From Methylobacterium brachiatum (lineage in GTDB: Bacteria > Pseudomonadota > Alphaproteobacteria > Rhizobiales > Beijerinckiaceae): a stretch of 64,000 nucleotides of DNA. The stretch's first letter is position 1. Every line of letters starts with the position of its first letter. A program made the position numbers and the translations under genes. The stretch is taken from NCBI RefSeq assembly GCF_020523825.1, contig NZ_JAJALK010000004.1, forward strand, positions 310,001 to 374,000. The letters run 5' to 3'. The notes under the pieces were generated by a model. That model saw nothing but the letters and a program-made list of their open reading frames with translations. It was not told where the DNA came from and searched no databases. Shown here one piece after another: positions 40,166-49,023 of this stretch.

Positions 40166-41502
40166 TGCCGCCGCCGAAGAAGGGCCCCCCGCCGCGCCGC
40201 TCCCTGCGGACCCGCCTGCTCGCGGCCGCCCTGGCGCTGGTGCTGGCGGCGCTGGTGGTGGCCGGGCTTGCCATCGGGGTGATCCTGCACCGCTTCGTCC
40301 GCGGGCAGATCGAGGGGCATCTCGACGCCCAGATCGTCGCGCTCCGGGCCGGGCTGGAGGCGGGGCTCCTGTCCCAGAACCGCGACGCGCCGCCCTTCGA
40401 CCGGGACGGGCCGGGCTGGGCCTGGGAGGTCCGCCGCGGGGCCGAGACCTACGGCTCGGGCTCCCTGCGGGGCGGCCACATCACCGTCACCGATCCGGAG
40501 CCCGACGACGCGGCCGATCACCCGCATCCGGCGGACGGCACCGGGCCGCGGGGGGAGCGGCTGATCCTGCGCATCCTCGACGTGCCGGGGACGCCCCCCG
40601 CCACGATCATCGCGGCGGCGCCGCGGGCGGCCCTGTACGGGCCCCTGCGCGAGGCCCTGACCAGCCTGGCCCTGGCGCTCGGGGTGCTCGGCCTCTGCCT
40701 GATCGCCGGGCTGGCCCTGCAGGTGCGCCTCGGCCTGGCGCCGCTGCGGCGCCTGCGGGACGACCTCGCCGCCGTGCGCGCCGGGCGCCGGGAGCGGGTG
40801 CCGGAGGAGCAGCCCGCCGAGATCAAGCCGCTGGTGGCGGAGCTGAACGCGCTGCTCGACCAGAACGCGCAGAACCTCGAGCGCGCCCGCGGCCACGTCG
40901 CCAACCTGGCCCACGCCCTCAAGACGCCGCTCGCGACCCTGTCGATGGCCCTGGCCGATCGGGCCCGCGACCCCGACGGGGCGCTGCGCCTCCAGGTCGA
41001 CGACATGGACCGGCGGGTCCGCCACCACCTGCGCCGGGCTCGCGCCGCGGCGCTGGCGGGCTCGGCCCGGGGGCGCACGCCCCTGGCGCCGCGCGTCTCG
41101 GACCTGCGCGACGCGCTGGTGCGGCTCTACGCCGAGAAGGGCGTGGCGATCGACCTCGCCGTGCCGGACGCCCTATCCGTGCCCTGCGAGGAGCAGGATC
41201 TCGACGAGATGCTCGGTAACCTCGTGGACAATGCCTGCCGCTGGTGCCGCAGCCGGGTCCGGGTCGTGGCCGCCGGCGAGGCGAGCGGCATCGTGGTGCG
41301 GGTCGAGGATGACGGGCCGGGCCTCGACGGCGCGGCCGCCGCTGCAGTCATGGAACGCGGCCGCCGCCTGGACGAGGGCGTGCCGGGCCACGGCTTCGGG
41401 CTGCCGATCACCCTCGAACTCGCCGAGCTCTACGGCGGCGGGCTCACCCTCGGCCGCTCGGAGCTGGGCGGGCTGAAGGCGGAGCTGACCCTGCCGGCGT
41501 GA
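40165..41502 (+). CDS. Sensor histidine kinase of the PhoQ/EnvZ type
   Basis: This 445-aa membrane kinase has a transmembrane helix at residues 18-40, a short periplasmic sensor of about 120 residues (residues 41-160, containing DPEPDDAADHPHPA), a second helix, a HAMP-like linker and the catalytic core. The phospho-acceptor is His250 in ANLAHALKTPLATLS; the N box NLVDNACRWC, the G1 box DDGPGLDG and the G2 box GHGFGLPI are intact. It pairs with the upstream response regulator. The acidic, His-containing periplasmic loop suggests cation sensing as in PhoQ, which is inference. The probable target is the divergent PepSY-like protein. Confidence 0.92.
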   Translation: MPPPKKGPPPRRSLRTRLLAAALALVLAALVVAGLAIGVILHRFVRGQIEGHLDAQIVALRAGLEAGLLSQNRDAPPFDRDGPGWAWEVRRGAETYGSGSLRGGHITVTDPEPDDAADHPHPADGTGPRGERLILRILDVPGTPPATIIAAAPRAALYGPLREALTSLALALGVLGLCLIAGLALQVRLGLAPLRRLRDDLAAVRAGRRERVPEEQPAEIKPLVAELNALLDQNAQNLERARGHVANLAHALKTPLATLSMALADRARDPDGALRLQVDDMDRRVRHHLRRARAAALAGSARGRTPLAPRVSDLRDALVRLYAEKGVAIDLAVPDALSVPCEEQDLDEMLGNLVDNACRWCRSRVRVVAAGEASGIVVRVEDDGPGLDGAAAAAVMERGRRLDEGVPGHGFGLPITLELAELYGGGLTLGRSELGGLKAELTLPA

Positions 41503-41541
41503 AGCCGGACGACCAGGCTTCGCCGCGATCGACGTCGTCCC

Positions 41542-42210
41542 CTATGCTCGGCTCGATCGCAGGCGTGCGACCTCGCTCGGCCCAGTCTCGAGGTAGAAGC
41601 GGATCGCATCCTCGACCAGAGCGTCGGGCGTGACACCCGCCGCCTTCGCGGCCCGCGTGACCTGAAGGCCAAGCGCGAGATCGACGCGCAGGTTGGCACC
41701 CTGGCTCGGCGGCGTCGATGCAGCGACAGGGGCAGAGGCAGGTATCGGCGCAGCACTGTTCCGCGACTCGAGCTTGCCAAGCTTCGCTTCGCGGCGGCCC
41801 CGGTGGACGAGAGCGTCGGCGCGCTCATTGAGACGGTCGCCCGCATGGCCCCGGACCCAGGTCCATTTCACGTCGCGCGCCGCGTTCAGTTCGTCGAGGC
41901 GCTTCATGAGGTCGACATTCTTCACGTCACCCGTCGTCGTGCGCCAGCCTTTCGCCTTCCAACCGCGCATCCACTCGGTCACCGATTTGACGACGTACTG
42001 GCTGTCGCACCGCATCTCGATCGCGGCCCCGGCCGGGAAATGCTCGAGGCCCTTGATCGCAGCCGTCAGCTCCATGCGGTTGTTGGTCGTGGTGCCGGGT
42101 TCTCCGCCGCACAGCTCGACCGTATTGTCCGGAGCCGCAACGACGACCCCCCAACCGCCTGGCCCGGGGTTCGGGTCGCAACCGCCATCGGCATAAACGA
42201 TCGTTCGCAT
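41542..42210 (-). CDS. rnhA: RNase HI with a C-terminal ribbon-helix-helix-like extension
   Basis: This 222-aa protein has a complete RNase HI domain in residues 1-140 with the catalytic Asp8, Glu47, Asp69 and Asp132 (in YADGG, RMEL, MRCDSQY and ERADAL) and His122. It degrades the RNA of RNA-DNA hybrids. After a Pro/Ala/Ser linker (residues 150-168), residues 170-215 read LRVDLALGLQVTRAAKAAGV, then TPDALVEDAIRFYLE. This is typical of a ribbon-helix-helix/ParD-like DNA-binding unit. Usual RNase HI proteins end near residue 155. The RHH addition could target the nuclease to DNA. Confidence 0.88.
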   Translation of the reverse strand: MRTIVYADGGCDPNPGPGGWGVVVAAPDNTVELCGGEPGTTTNNRMELTAAIKGLEHFPAGAAIEMRCDSQYVVKSVTEWMRGWKAKGWRTTTGDVKNVDLMKRLDELNAARDVKWTWVRGHAGDRLNERADALVHRGRREAKLGKLESRNSAAPIPASAPVAASTPPSQGANLRVDLALGLQVTRAAKAAGVTPDALVEDAIRFYLETGPSEVARLRSSRA

Positions 42211-42674
42211 CGTGGCGTCAGCCCTTCCGTAGGGGGTGGTCGATAGGAGGCCGCCAGCGATGCCCGAAATTGGCTGACAGATCGTATCTCCGGCTCAGGG
42301 CGAGACCCGCTGAAGCACGGCGGACCGTGCAGCCTCGCCATGCCCATGACACGCCGCAGGGAGGGTGGGCGTCGCGCGCGTCAGCGAGATCGAGAGTGTC
42401 GCAGATCCGCCGCCCTCAAGGGAACTCCCCCCGCGGCACTCAGACTCAAACGCGATGCGCTGCTTCACGCCGAGCCGAATTGGCCGGACGGCCGACGAAT
42501 GGCTGGTTTCGAGACGCGCCAACGGCTGTCTTCACGACTGGCCTCGGTCGAAAGCAGCCTCCCTGAGCGCAAGCTGATCGCGCTCAGCCTCGTAGGGCGC
42601 CGTATCCCAGCCAAACGAGGAATGCCGCCCGGTCGCTTCGCTGCGCTCGCACAGCCGCCATGGTCCCGAGGCGA
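42211..42674. other. Intergenic region without a recognisable gene
   Basis: This 464-bp stretch lies between the rnhA start and the stop of the MocR regulator, both on the minus strand. Overlapping open frames lack initiation signals and family features. The MocR-proximal part (42590-42660) is a GC-rich tail without a U-tract. Confidence 0.4.
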
Positions 42675-44066
42675 TCAAGCCAGCGCCGCCCGCAGGATCG
42701 GCCGGATGCGCGGGTCGATGCAATGGGCGACGTTGAAGCGCATGTAGCCGTTCCAGTCGTCGGACAGGCTGAAGGCCGTGCCCGGGGCCAGGACCATGCC
42801 CTGCGCCAGCGCCCGGCGCGCCACCTCGGCGCCGTCGCGCCCATCCGGCAGGCGCATCCACAGGAAGAAGCCGCCCCGGGGTTGCGCCCACGGCTCCAGG
42901 CCGCAGGCGCCGAGTTCGGCCGAGGCCTGGACCATGGCGCCGGCGAGCCGCCGCTTGGTCTCGGCGAGGTGCCGGCGATAGCAGCCCTCGGTGATCAGGC
43001 TGTGCACCAAAGCCGCCGTGACGTGGCCGTTGCCGAGGCTGAGCGCGAGCTTCAGGTCGACCAGGGGCTCGACCCAGTCGGCCCGCAGCGCGATCCAGCC
43101 GCAGCGCGCGGCCGCCGACAGGGTTTTCGAGAAGCTGCCGATCTGGATCACCCGCTCCAGCCCGTCGAACCCGGCGAGCCGTGGCGCCGGCTCGGGCTCG
43201 AGATCGCCGAAGATCTCGTCCTCGACGATCAGGGTGTCGTGCGACTCGCACAGCTTCAGCAACCGGTGCGCGATGGCCGGGGCGAGGCTCGCCCCGGTCG
43301 GGTTCTGGAGCGCCGCGTTGGTCAGGTAGAAGCGCGGCCGGTGCCGCTCGAGCAGGGCGCCGAGGGCCCGCAGGTCCGGCCCCTCCGGGGTCAACGGCAC
43401 GCCGATGACCGAGACCCGGTGCGCCCGCAGCAGCGCCAGGAAGTTGAAGTAGCAGGGATCGTCCACCAGGACGGTGTCGCCCGGCTGGAGCAGGAACCGG
43501 CAGACCAGGTCGAGGGCCTGGGTGGCCGATTCGACCAGCACGATCTGGTCCGGCTCGGCGCCGACGCCCTTCTCGGCGATCTTGCGGGCGATCTGGATCC
43601 GCAGGGGCTCGTAGCCCAGAGGCCGGTCGTAATTGGTCATCTCGGCCAGATCCGCCCGCGCCACCCGGCGCAGGCCCCGCCGGATCGCCTCGTGGGGCAT
43701 CCAGGAATCCGGCAGCCAGCCGGCCCCGGGCTTCAACTGGTCCGAGCCGGCCTGCTGCGCCTGGCGGGTGATCCACAGCGGGTCGACGATCCGGTCGAGC
43801 CGCGGCCCCATCGCCTGGAGCGAGAGCGGCCGGGTCTTGCCGGCGACGTAGAAGCCCGAGCCCGGCCGCGCCACCAGGGTGCCCTCCGCGGCCAGCCGGT
43901 CATAGGCCTCCACCACGGTCGATTTCGACACGCCCATGGATTCCGCGAAGGCCCGCACCGACGGGATCCGGACCCCGGGCACGAGGTGGCGCGCCGCGAT
44001 GCGCTCGCGGATCTCGCCGGCCACGATCTCGACGCGCGTCCCGGTGGGCTTGGGCGCGACCTGCAT
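42675..44066 (-). CDS. MocR-family GntR regulator with aminotransferase domain
   Basis: This 463-aa protein fuses an N-terminal GntR winged helix (residues 10-75, with VRIPSVRAFAESMGVSKSTV) to a class I aminotransferase-like domain. The PLP-binding lysine is in IQIGSFSKTLSAAARCGWI; the cofactor-contacting Asn-Pro of NPTGAS and DEIF (with the Asp pairing to PLP nitrogen) are also seen. MocR proteins regulate vitamin B6, GABA or amino-acid metabolism genes, with PLP plus an amine as effector. The neighbouring divergent genes are a DUF1127 protein and an EamA transporter, and the latter may be the target. Confidence 0.92.
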   Translation of the reverse strand: MQVAPKPTGTRVEIVAGEIRERIAARHLVPGVRIPSVRAFAESMGVSKSTVVEAYDRLAAEGTLVARPGSGFYVAGKTRPLSLQAMGPRLDRIVDPLWITRQAQQAGSDQLKPGAGWLPDSWMPHEAIRRGLRRVARADLAEMTNYDRPLGYEPLRIQIARKIAEKGVGAEPDQIVLVESATQALDLVCRFLLQPGDTVLVDDPCYFNFLALLRAHRVSVIGVPLTPEGPDLRALGALLERHRPRFYLTNAALQNPTGASLAPAIAHRLLKLCESHDTLIVEDEIFGDLEPEPAPRLAGFDGLERVIQIGSFSKTLSAAARCGWIALRADWVEPLVDLKLALSLGNGHVTAALVHSLITEGCYRRHLAETKRRLAGAMVQASAELGACGLEPWAQPRGGFFLWMRLPDGRDGAEVARRALAQGMVLAPGTAFSLSDDWNGYMRFNVAHCIDPRIRPILRAALA

Positions 44067-44179
44067 CCGTACTGCCTTTCCGACCGGACAATTCTTCGAA
44101 AGCGTACCGAACTGTTCCTGTCGCCGCCAGCCCGGCCCGGTCAGGATCGTCGCGTCCTGAGGAGATGGAGGATCGCGCC

Positions 44180-44476
44180 ATGGACCAGTGCCTCACCGAG
44201 ACCGCCCGCACCGGCACCCCGCCGTCCTGGATCGCCCGGGTCGTCGGGGCGATCAGCGAGGCCGCCGCGGAGGTGCGGGCGGAGCTGTCGCGCGCGGCGA
44301 TGAACCGGCGCGTCCTGCACCGGCTCTCGACGCTGTCCGAGCGGGAGCTGAAGGATATCGGTCTGACGCCGCAGGACGTCGCGGACGCGGCGGTGCCGGG
44401 TTTCCGCGACGCCACCGACCTGCTGATCGGCCGGCGCGAGGCCCGCCGCCGGGCGCGGGCCGCACGCGCGTGGTGA
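44180..44476 (+). CDS. DUF1127 family small protein
   Basis: This 98-aa protein has the DUF1127 signature in its central part (residues 52-70, LHRLSTLSERELKDIGLTPQDV) and a basic C-terminus (RREARRRARAARAW). The ATG at 44180 is chosen because GGAGG lies 8 nt upstream; an ATG at 44165 overlaps that Shine-Dalgarno. DUF1127 proteins bind RNA in phosphate and carbon regulation of some alphaproteobacteria, but most are uncharacterised. It is divergent from mocR by 113 bp. Confidence 0.8.
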   Translation: MDQCLTETARTGTPPSWIARVVGAISEAAAEVRAELSRAAMNRRVLHRLSTLSERELKDIGLTPQDVADAAVPGFRDATDLLIGRREARRRARAARAW

Positions 44477-44525
44477 GGCCGGCCGGGGCTGGGACGATCG
44501 CGGGGACAGTGGCAAGGATCGTTGG

Positions 44526-45434
44526 ATGACGTTGCGCGACACGCTGTCGGCGATTCTGGTGGTCACGATCCTCGGCGCCAACTTCGTGGCGATCAAGATC
44601 GGCCTCGAGACGACCCCACCGCTGCTGCTCTGCGCCCTGCGCTTCGCCCTCGCGGCGATACCGGCCGTGCTGGTGATCCGGCCGCCCCGGGCCCCGGCCA
44701 CCCTGGTGATCGTGTTCGGCCTGGCCCTGGGGGTCGGTCAGTTCGGGTTGCTGTTCACGGCGATCCGGCTGGGCATGCCGGCCGGCCTGTCGTCGCTGCT
44801 GATCCAGGTCCAGGTGCCGTTCACGGTGGCACTCGCCTGGCTGTTCCTTCGGGAGCGGCCGCGCGGGCTCCAGGTGCTCGGGGGCGTGGTCGCCCTCCTG
44901 GGCACCGCGACGATCGCCCTGGGTCGAGCCGGAGGCGCACCGCTCGGGCCGCTTCTGCTGGTCGTCGCGGCCGCGTCGGCCTGGGCCTGCGCGAACGTCA
45001 CCGCGAAGCGGATCGGGCGGGTCGACATGCTCGCCCTGATGGTCTGGGGCAGCCTCGCCACCGCGGGGCCGCTGCTGGGCCTGTCCCTGATCGTCGAGGG
45101 ACCGGCCGCCCTCGCCACTCTGGCGCATCCGGACTGGACGGCGGTGACGTCGATCGCCTTCCAGGCCTATCCGACGACCCTGCTGGCTTTCGGCCTGTGG
45201 ACCCGGCTCCTGACCCGCTATCCCGCGGCGGCCGTGACGCCGTTCGCGCTGCTCGTGCCGGTGGCCGGAATCCTGAGCACGCACCTGATGCTCGGCGAGC
45301 CGCTGAGCCCCGACATCCTGGCGGGCGGAAGCCTGATCCTCGCCGGAATCGCCCTCAGCATCCGCGGCGGTCGCAGGCGTGCCGTGGATCCGATGCGCGT
45401 GGCGGTCGATGCGCCACCGCGGGCCGTCAGCTGA
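44526..45434 (+). CDS. EamA-family (DMT) metabolite exporter
   Basis: This 302-aa protein has ten hydrophobic helices arranged as two EamA halves of about 140 residues each, with typical segments TILGANFVAIKIG, LRFALAAIPAVLV and GGSLILAGIALSI. RhaT/DMT members export amino acids, nucleosides or other metabolites from the inner membrane. The start (ATG 44526) follows AAGGATCG, 49 bp after the DUF1127 gene. The C-terminal 25 residues are basic and cytoplasmic. Control by the adjacent MocR regulator is plausible but not shown. Confidence 0.9.
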   Translation: MTLRDTLSAILVVTILGANFVAIKIGLETTPPLLLCALRFALAAIPAVLVIRPPRAPATLVIVFGLALGVGQFGLLFTAIRLGMPAGLSSLLIQVQVPFTVALAWLFLRERPRGLQVLGGVVALLGTATIALGRAGGAPLGPLLLVVAAASAWACANVTAKRIGRVDMLALMVWGSLATAGPLLGLSLIVEGPAALATLAHPDWTAVTSIAFQAYPTTLLAFGLWTRLLTRYPAAAVTPFALLVPVAGILSTHLMLGEPLSPDILAGGSLILAGIALSIRGGRRRAVDPMRVAVDAPPRAVS

Positions 45435-45721
45435 GCCGCCCATGCGCGCGTGACGTTCGGCAGACTTGCACGGACGCCCGTGCCGCGGCCGTGTCATCCC
45501 GCGCCACGAAAGCCCCCGGGATGACGCGGCGAGGGTCGCGTCGCGGACAGAGAAGCGAGTGTCAGGTCGCGCAGGAGCTCTGGCCAAACGGGTCGGGTTC
45601 GACGGCGCGGATACACCGAGCCGTCATGCCCCAACAGGCCCCAAGCCGCAGCGCAAACGTCAAACGGCCCCCGACGTGGTCGGAGGCGCGGTTCGGTCCT
45701 GATATCGAGGGATCGTGGAAG

Positions 45722-45798
45722 TGGCGCGGGCGACGGGGCTCGAACCCGCGACCTCCGGCGTGACAGGCCGGCACTCTAACCAACTGAGCTACGCCCGC
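45722..45798 (-). tRNA. tRNA-Asp (anticodon GTC)
   Basis: The minus strand gives a standard cloverleaf: acceptor GCGGGCG/CGCCCGC, D-arm GCTC..GAGT, anticodon stem GCCGG/CCGGA-type around CTGTCAC, T-arm CGCGG-GTTCGAG-CCCCG-like. The 3' CCA is encoded. The 287 bp before it (45435-45721) hold no other gene. Confidence 0.93.
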
Positions 45799-46140
45799 AC
45801 GGCGTGGTCGCCTCGGAGGGGCGTTTCGCCCGGCGACGGGGCGGGGTTTATGGGCCAGGCGGGGGGCTGTCAAGCGCGTCCGTGGCGGTTTCGTGCGGGA
45901 CGCGACCGGATGGCCTGCGCGCTTGCGTCGTGTTGCAGGGCTGCCGCGCACGCCCACATCCCTACACAAGACAGGACGTGCACTTTGTGCGACGCGACAA
46001 GCCATTGTCACGGGTCGGCGGCTCGACTAAGCCTCCGGCCGCGCGCATCCTGGCATAAGAACAATTCCACGGGCGAATCCGGTTCGGCGGCGCACCGCGG
46101 TTTCCCACGTCAGATCGAGACGCTCTCGCGAGGCCCTGGC
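45799..46140. other. nuo operon leader region
   Basis: This 342-bp region upstream of nuoA should hold the nuo promoter. I could not identify clear -35/-10 boxes or an FNR-type dyad. No other gene or RNA is seen. Confidence 0.5.
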
Positions 46141-46506
46141 ATGACCGGCTTGTTGGCGGACTACCTTCCGCTCATCGTGTTCATCGGCGTGGCTCTGTTC
46201 ATCGCCACCGCCCTGCTGGTCGTGCCGTTCCTGGTCGCCTTCAAGAGCCCGGATCCGGAGAAGCTCTCGGCCTACGAGTGCGGCTTCAATGCTTTCGACG
46301 ATGCCCGCATGAAGTTCGACGTGCGGTTCTACCTCGTGGCGATTCTGTTCATCATCTTCGATCTCGAGGTCGCGTTCCTGTTCCCGTGGGCGATCACCTT
46401 CGGAGACCTTGGCTGGTTCGGCTTCTGGTCGATGATCGTCTTCCTGGGCGTGCTGACGGTCGGTTTCGTCTACGAGTGGCGCAAGGGCGCCCTCGAGTGG
46501 GATTGA
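46141..46506 (+). CDS. nuoA: NADH-quinone oxidoreductase subunit A
   Basis: This 121-aa membrane subunit of complex I has three transmembrane helices and the conserved motif [14 protein letters not shown] that contains the quinone-proximal Cys-Gly-Phe, followed by [27 protein letters not shown]. The length matches the family (about 120 aa). It is the first of 14 nuo genes transcribed in the order A-N, and encodes the proton-pumping membrane arm with H, J, K, L, M and N. GAGG precedes the ATG at a spacing of 9. Confidence 0.97.
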   Translation: MTGLLADYLPLIVFIGVALFIATALLVVPFLVAFKSPDPEKLSAYECGFNAFDDARMKFDVRFYLVAILFIIFDLEVAFLFPWAITFGDLGWFGFWSMIVFLGVLTVGFVYEWRKGALEWD

Positions 46507-46547
46507 TTCGCAACAGCCGCCTGCCCGCACCGTTTTCCGAGTCGCCG

Positions 46548-47147
46548 ATGGCCCTGATCACCGACACGACCCACAGCCTGTCCCGCGCCCCCGCGGTCGC
46601 GCCCCAGCCCAAGGGGATCATCGATCCCAATACCGGCCGGCCGATCGGCGCGGACGACCCGACCTTCCTGTCGATCAGCGACGAGCTGGCCGACCGCGGC
46701 TTCCTGCTCACCACCACGGACGAGCTGATCAACTGGGCCCGCACCGGCTCGCTGATGTGGATGACCTTCGGGCTCGCCTGCTGCGCCGTCGAGATGATGC
46801 AGATGTCGATGCCGCGCTACGATTGCGAGCGCTTCGGCTTCGCGCCGCGCGGCTCGCCCCGCCAGTCGGACGTGATGATCGTCGCCGGCACCCTGACCAA
46901 CAAGATGGCCCCGGCCCTGCGCAAGGTCTACGACCAGATGCCGGAGCCGCGTTACGTGATCTCGATGGGCTCCTGCGCCAACGGCGGCGGCTACTACCAC
47001 TATTCCTATTCGGTGGTGCGCGGCTGCGACCGGGTGGTGCCGGTGGACATCTACGTGCCCGGCTGCCCGCCCACCGCCGAGGCGCTGCTCTACGGCGTGC
47101 TGCTTCTCCAGAAGAAGATCCGCCGGACCGGCACGATCGAGCGCTGA
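46548..47147 (+). CDS. nuoB: NADH-quinone oxidoreductase subunit B
   Basis: This 199-aa peripheral subunit holds the terminal [4Fe-4S] cluster N2 that donates electrons to quinone. The ligand motif is visible as [28 protein letters not shown] and [14 protein letters not shown] (Cys-Cys, then two more Cys). The family-conserved WMTFGLACC stretch is intact. The N-terminal 45 residues are unusually long and polar. It begins 41 bp after nuoA without a strong Shine-Dalgarno. Confidence 0.97.
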   Translation: MALITDTTHSLSRAPAVAPQPKGIIDPNTGRPIGADDPTFLSISDELADRGFLLTTTDELINWARTGSLMWMTFGLACCAVEMMQMSMPRYDCERFGFAPRGSPRQSDVMIVAGTLTNKMAPALRKVYDQMPEPRYVISMGSCANGGGYYHYSYSVVRGCDRVVPVDIYVPGCPPTAEALLYGVLLLQKKIRRTGTIER

Positions 47148-47156
47148 GGGACGGCC

Positions 47157-47804
47157 ATGACGAACGGCATCTCGATCCTGTCGCACACGCAGCCGGAGAG
47201 CGGCGCGGGCGCCCTCACGGCGATGGCCGAGCGCATCACCGGCGCGCTCGGCCCGGCGGTGGTGTCGCACACCATCGCGTTCGGCGAGCTGACCCTGGTG
47301 GTTCAGGCCTCCGACATCATCTACGCGCTGACCTACCTGCGCGACGACCCGGCCTGCGCGTTCCGCAGCTTCATCGACATCTGCGGTGCGGACTACCCGC
47401 AGCGCGAGAAGCGCTTCGACGTGGTCTACCACCTGCTCTCGCTGCGCCACAACGCGCGCATCCGGGTGAAGGTGCAGACCGACGAGGTGACACCGGTCCC
47501 CTCGGCGATCGAGGTGTTCCCGGCTGCCAACTGGTACGAGCGCGAGACCTACGACCTCTACGGCATCCTGTTCTCGGGGCATCCGGACCTGCGCCGGCTG
47601 CTCACCGATTACGGGTTCGAGGGGCATCCCCTGCGCAAGGACTTCCCGCTCACCGGCTTCGTCGAGGTCCGGTACGACCAGGACGAGGCCCGGGTCGTCT
47701 ACGAGCCGGTCCAGCTGACGCAGGAATTCCGGAACTTCGATTTCCTCTCGCCCTGGGAGGGCACGGATTACGTGCTCCCGGGCGACGAGAAGAAGTCGGC
47801 CTGA
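47157..47804 (+). CDS. nuoC: NADH-quinone oxidoreductase subunit C
   Basis: This 215-aa subunit of the peripheral arm is the 30-kDa type, with the family hallmark [40 protein letters not shown] near residue 125. It helps link the N2-containing module to the membrane arm. It follows nuoB by 9 bp and precedes nuoD by 16 bp. Confidence 0.96.
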   Translation: MTNGISILSHTQPESGAGALTAMAERITGALGPAVVSHTIAFGELTLVVQASDIIYALTYLRDDPACAFRSFIDICGADYPQREKRFDVVYHLLSLRHNARIRVKVQTDEVTPVPSAIEVFPAANWYERETYDLYGILFSGHPDLRRLLTDYGFEGHPLRKDFPLTGFVEVRYDQDEARVVYEPVQLTQEFRNFDFLSPWEGTDYVLPGDEKKSA

Positions 47805-47820
47805 GGAGCGGAACCGCCCG

Positions 47821-49011
47821 ATGACCGAGCACAACATCCGCAACTTCGCGATCAATTTCGGCCCGCAGCACCCGGCGGCGCACGGCGTGCTGCGCCTCGT
47901 GCTGGAGCTGGACGGCGAGGTGGTCGAGCGGGTCGATCCGCATATCGGGCTGCTGCATCGCGGCACCGAGAAGCTGATCGAGCACAAGACCTACCTGCAG
48001 GCGACGCCCTATTTCGACCGGCTCGACTACGTGTCGCCGATGAACCAGGAGCACGCCTTCTGCCTGGCGATCGAGAAGCTCGCGGGCATCGAGGTGCCCC
48101 GGCGGGCGCAGCTGATCCGCGTGCTGTTCTGCGAGATCGGCCGGCTGCTGTCGCACCTGCTCAACGTCACCACGCAGGCGATGGATGTCGGCGCCCTCAC
48201 GCCCCCGCTCTGGGGCTTCGAGGAGCGCGAGAAGCTGATGATCTTCTACGAGCGCGCCTCGGGCGCGCGGCTCCACGCCAACTACTTCCGGCCGGGCGGC
48301 GTCCACCAGGACCTGCCGCCCAAGCTGATCGACGACATCGACGCGTTCTGCGACCCGTTCCTGCAGGTCGTCCAAGATCTCGACGACCTCGTCATGGCCA
48401 ACCGCATCTTCAAGCAGCGCAACGTCGACATCGGCATCGTGTCGGTGGACGAGTGCATGGAATGGGGCTTCTCCGGCGTCATGCTGCGCGGCTCGGGCAT
48501 CCCGTGGGACCTGCGCAAGGCGCAGCCCTACGAGTGCTACGAGGAGATGGAGTTCGACATCCCGGTCGGCCGGAACGGCGACACCTACGACCGGCAGGTG
48601 ATCCGCATGGAAGAGATGCGGGAATCGGCCAAGATCATGAAGCAGTGCTGCGCCAAGCTGCGCGAGCCGGCCGGGCAGGGCCCGATCGCCGCCATCGACG
48701 GCAAGTTCGCGCCGCCGCCGCGCCGCGAGATGAAGCGCTCGATGGAAGCGCTCATCCACCACTTCAAGCTCTACACCGAGGGGTTCCACGTACCGGAAGG
48801 CGAAGTCTACGCCGCCGTGGAAGCACCCAAGGGCGAGTTCGGCGTCTATCTCGTGTCCGACGGGACCAACAAGCCGTACCGCTGCAAGATCCGCGCGCCG
48901 GGCTTCGCGCATCTTCAGGCGATGGATTGGATGTGCCGGGGGCACCTTCTGGCCGACGTGTCGTGTGTGCTGGGCACCCTCGACATCGTGTTCGGCGAAG
49001 TGGATCGGTAA
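47821..49011 (+). CDS. nuoD: NADH-quinone oxidoreductase subunit D
   Basis: This 396-aa, 49-kDa-type subunit forms the quinone site together with NuoB. Typical segments are [58 protein letters not shown] and the C-terminal [26 protein letters not shown]. The length matches the separate (non-fused) NuoD. Start ATG at 47821. Confidence 0.98.
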   Translation: MTEHNIRNFAINFGPQHPAAHGVLRLVLELDGEVVERVDPHIGLLHRGTEKLIEHKTYLQATPYFDRLDYVSPMNQEHAFCLAIEKLAGIEVPRRAQLIRVLFCEIGRLLSHLLNVTTQAMDVGALTPPLWGFEEREKLMIFYERASGARLHANYFRPGGVHQDLPPKLIDDIDAFCDPFLQVVQDLDDLVMANRIFKQRNVDIGIVSVDECMEWGFSGVMLRGSGIPWDLRKAQPYECYEEMEFDIPVGRNGDTYDRQVIRMEEMRESAKIMKQCCAKLREPAGQGPIAAIDGKFAPPPRREMKRSMEALIHHFKLYTEGFHVPEGEVYAAVEAPKGEFGVYLVSDGTNKPYRCKIRAPGFAHLQAMDWMCRGHLLADVSCVLGTLDIVFGEVDR

Positions 49012-49023
49012 GGCGTTAGCAGG

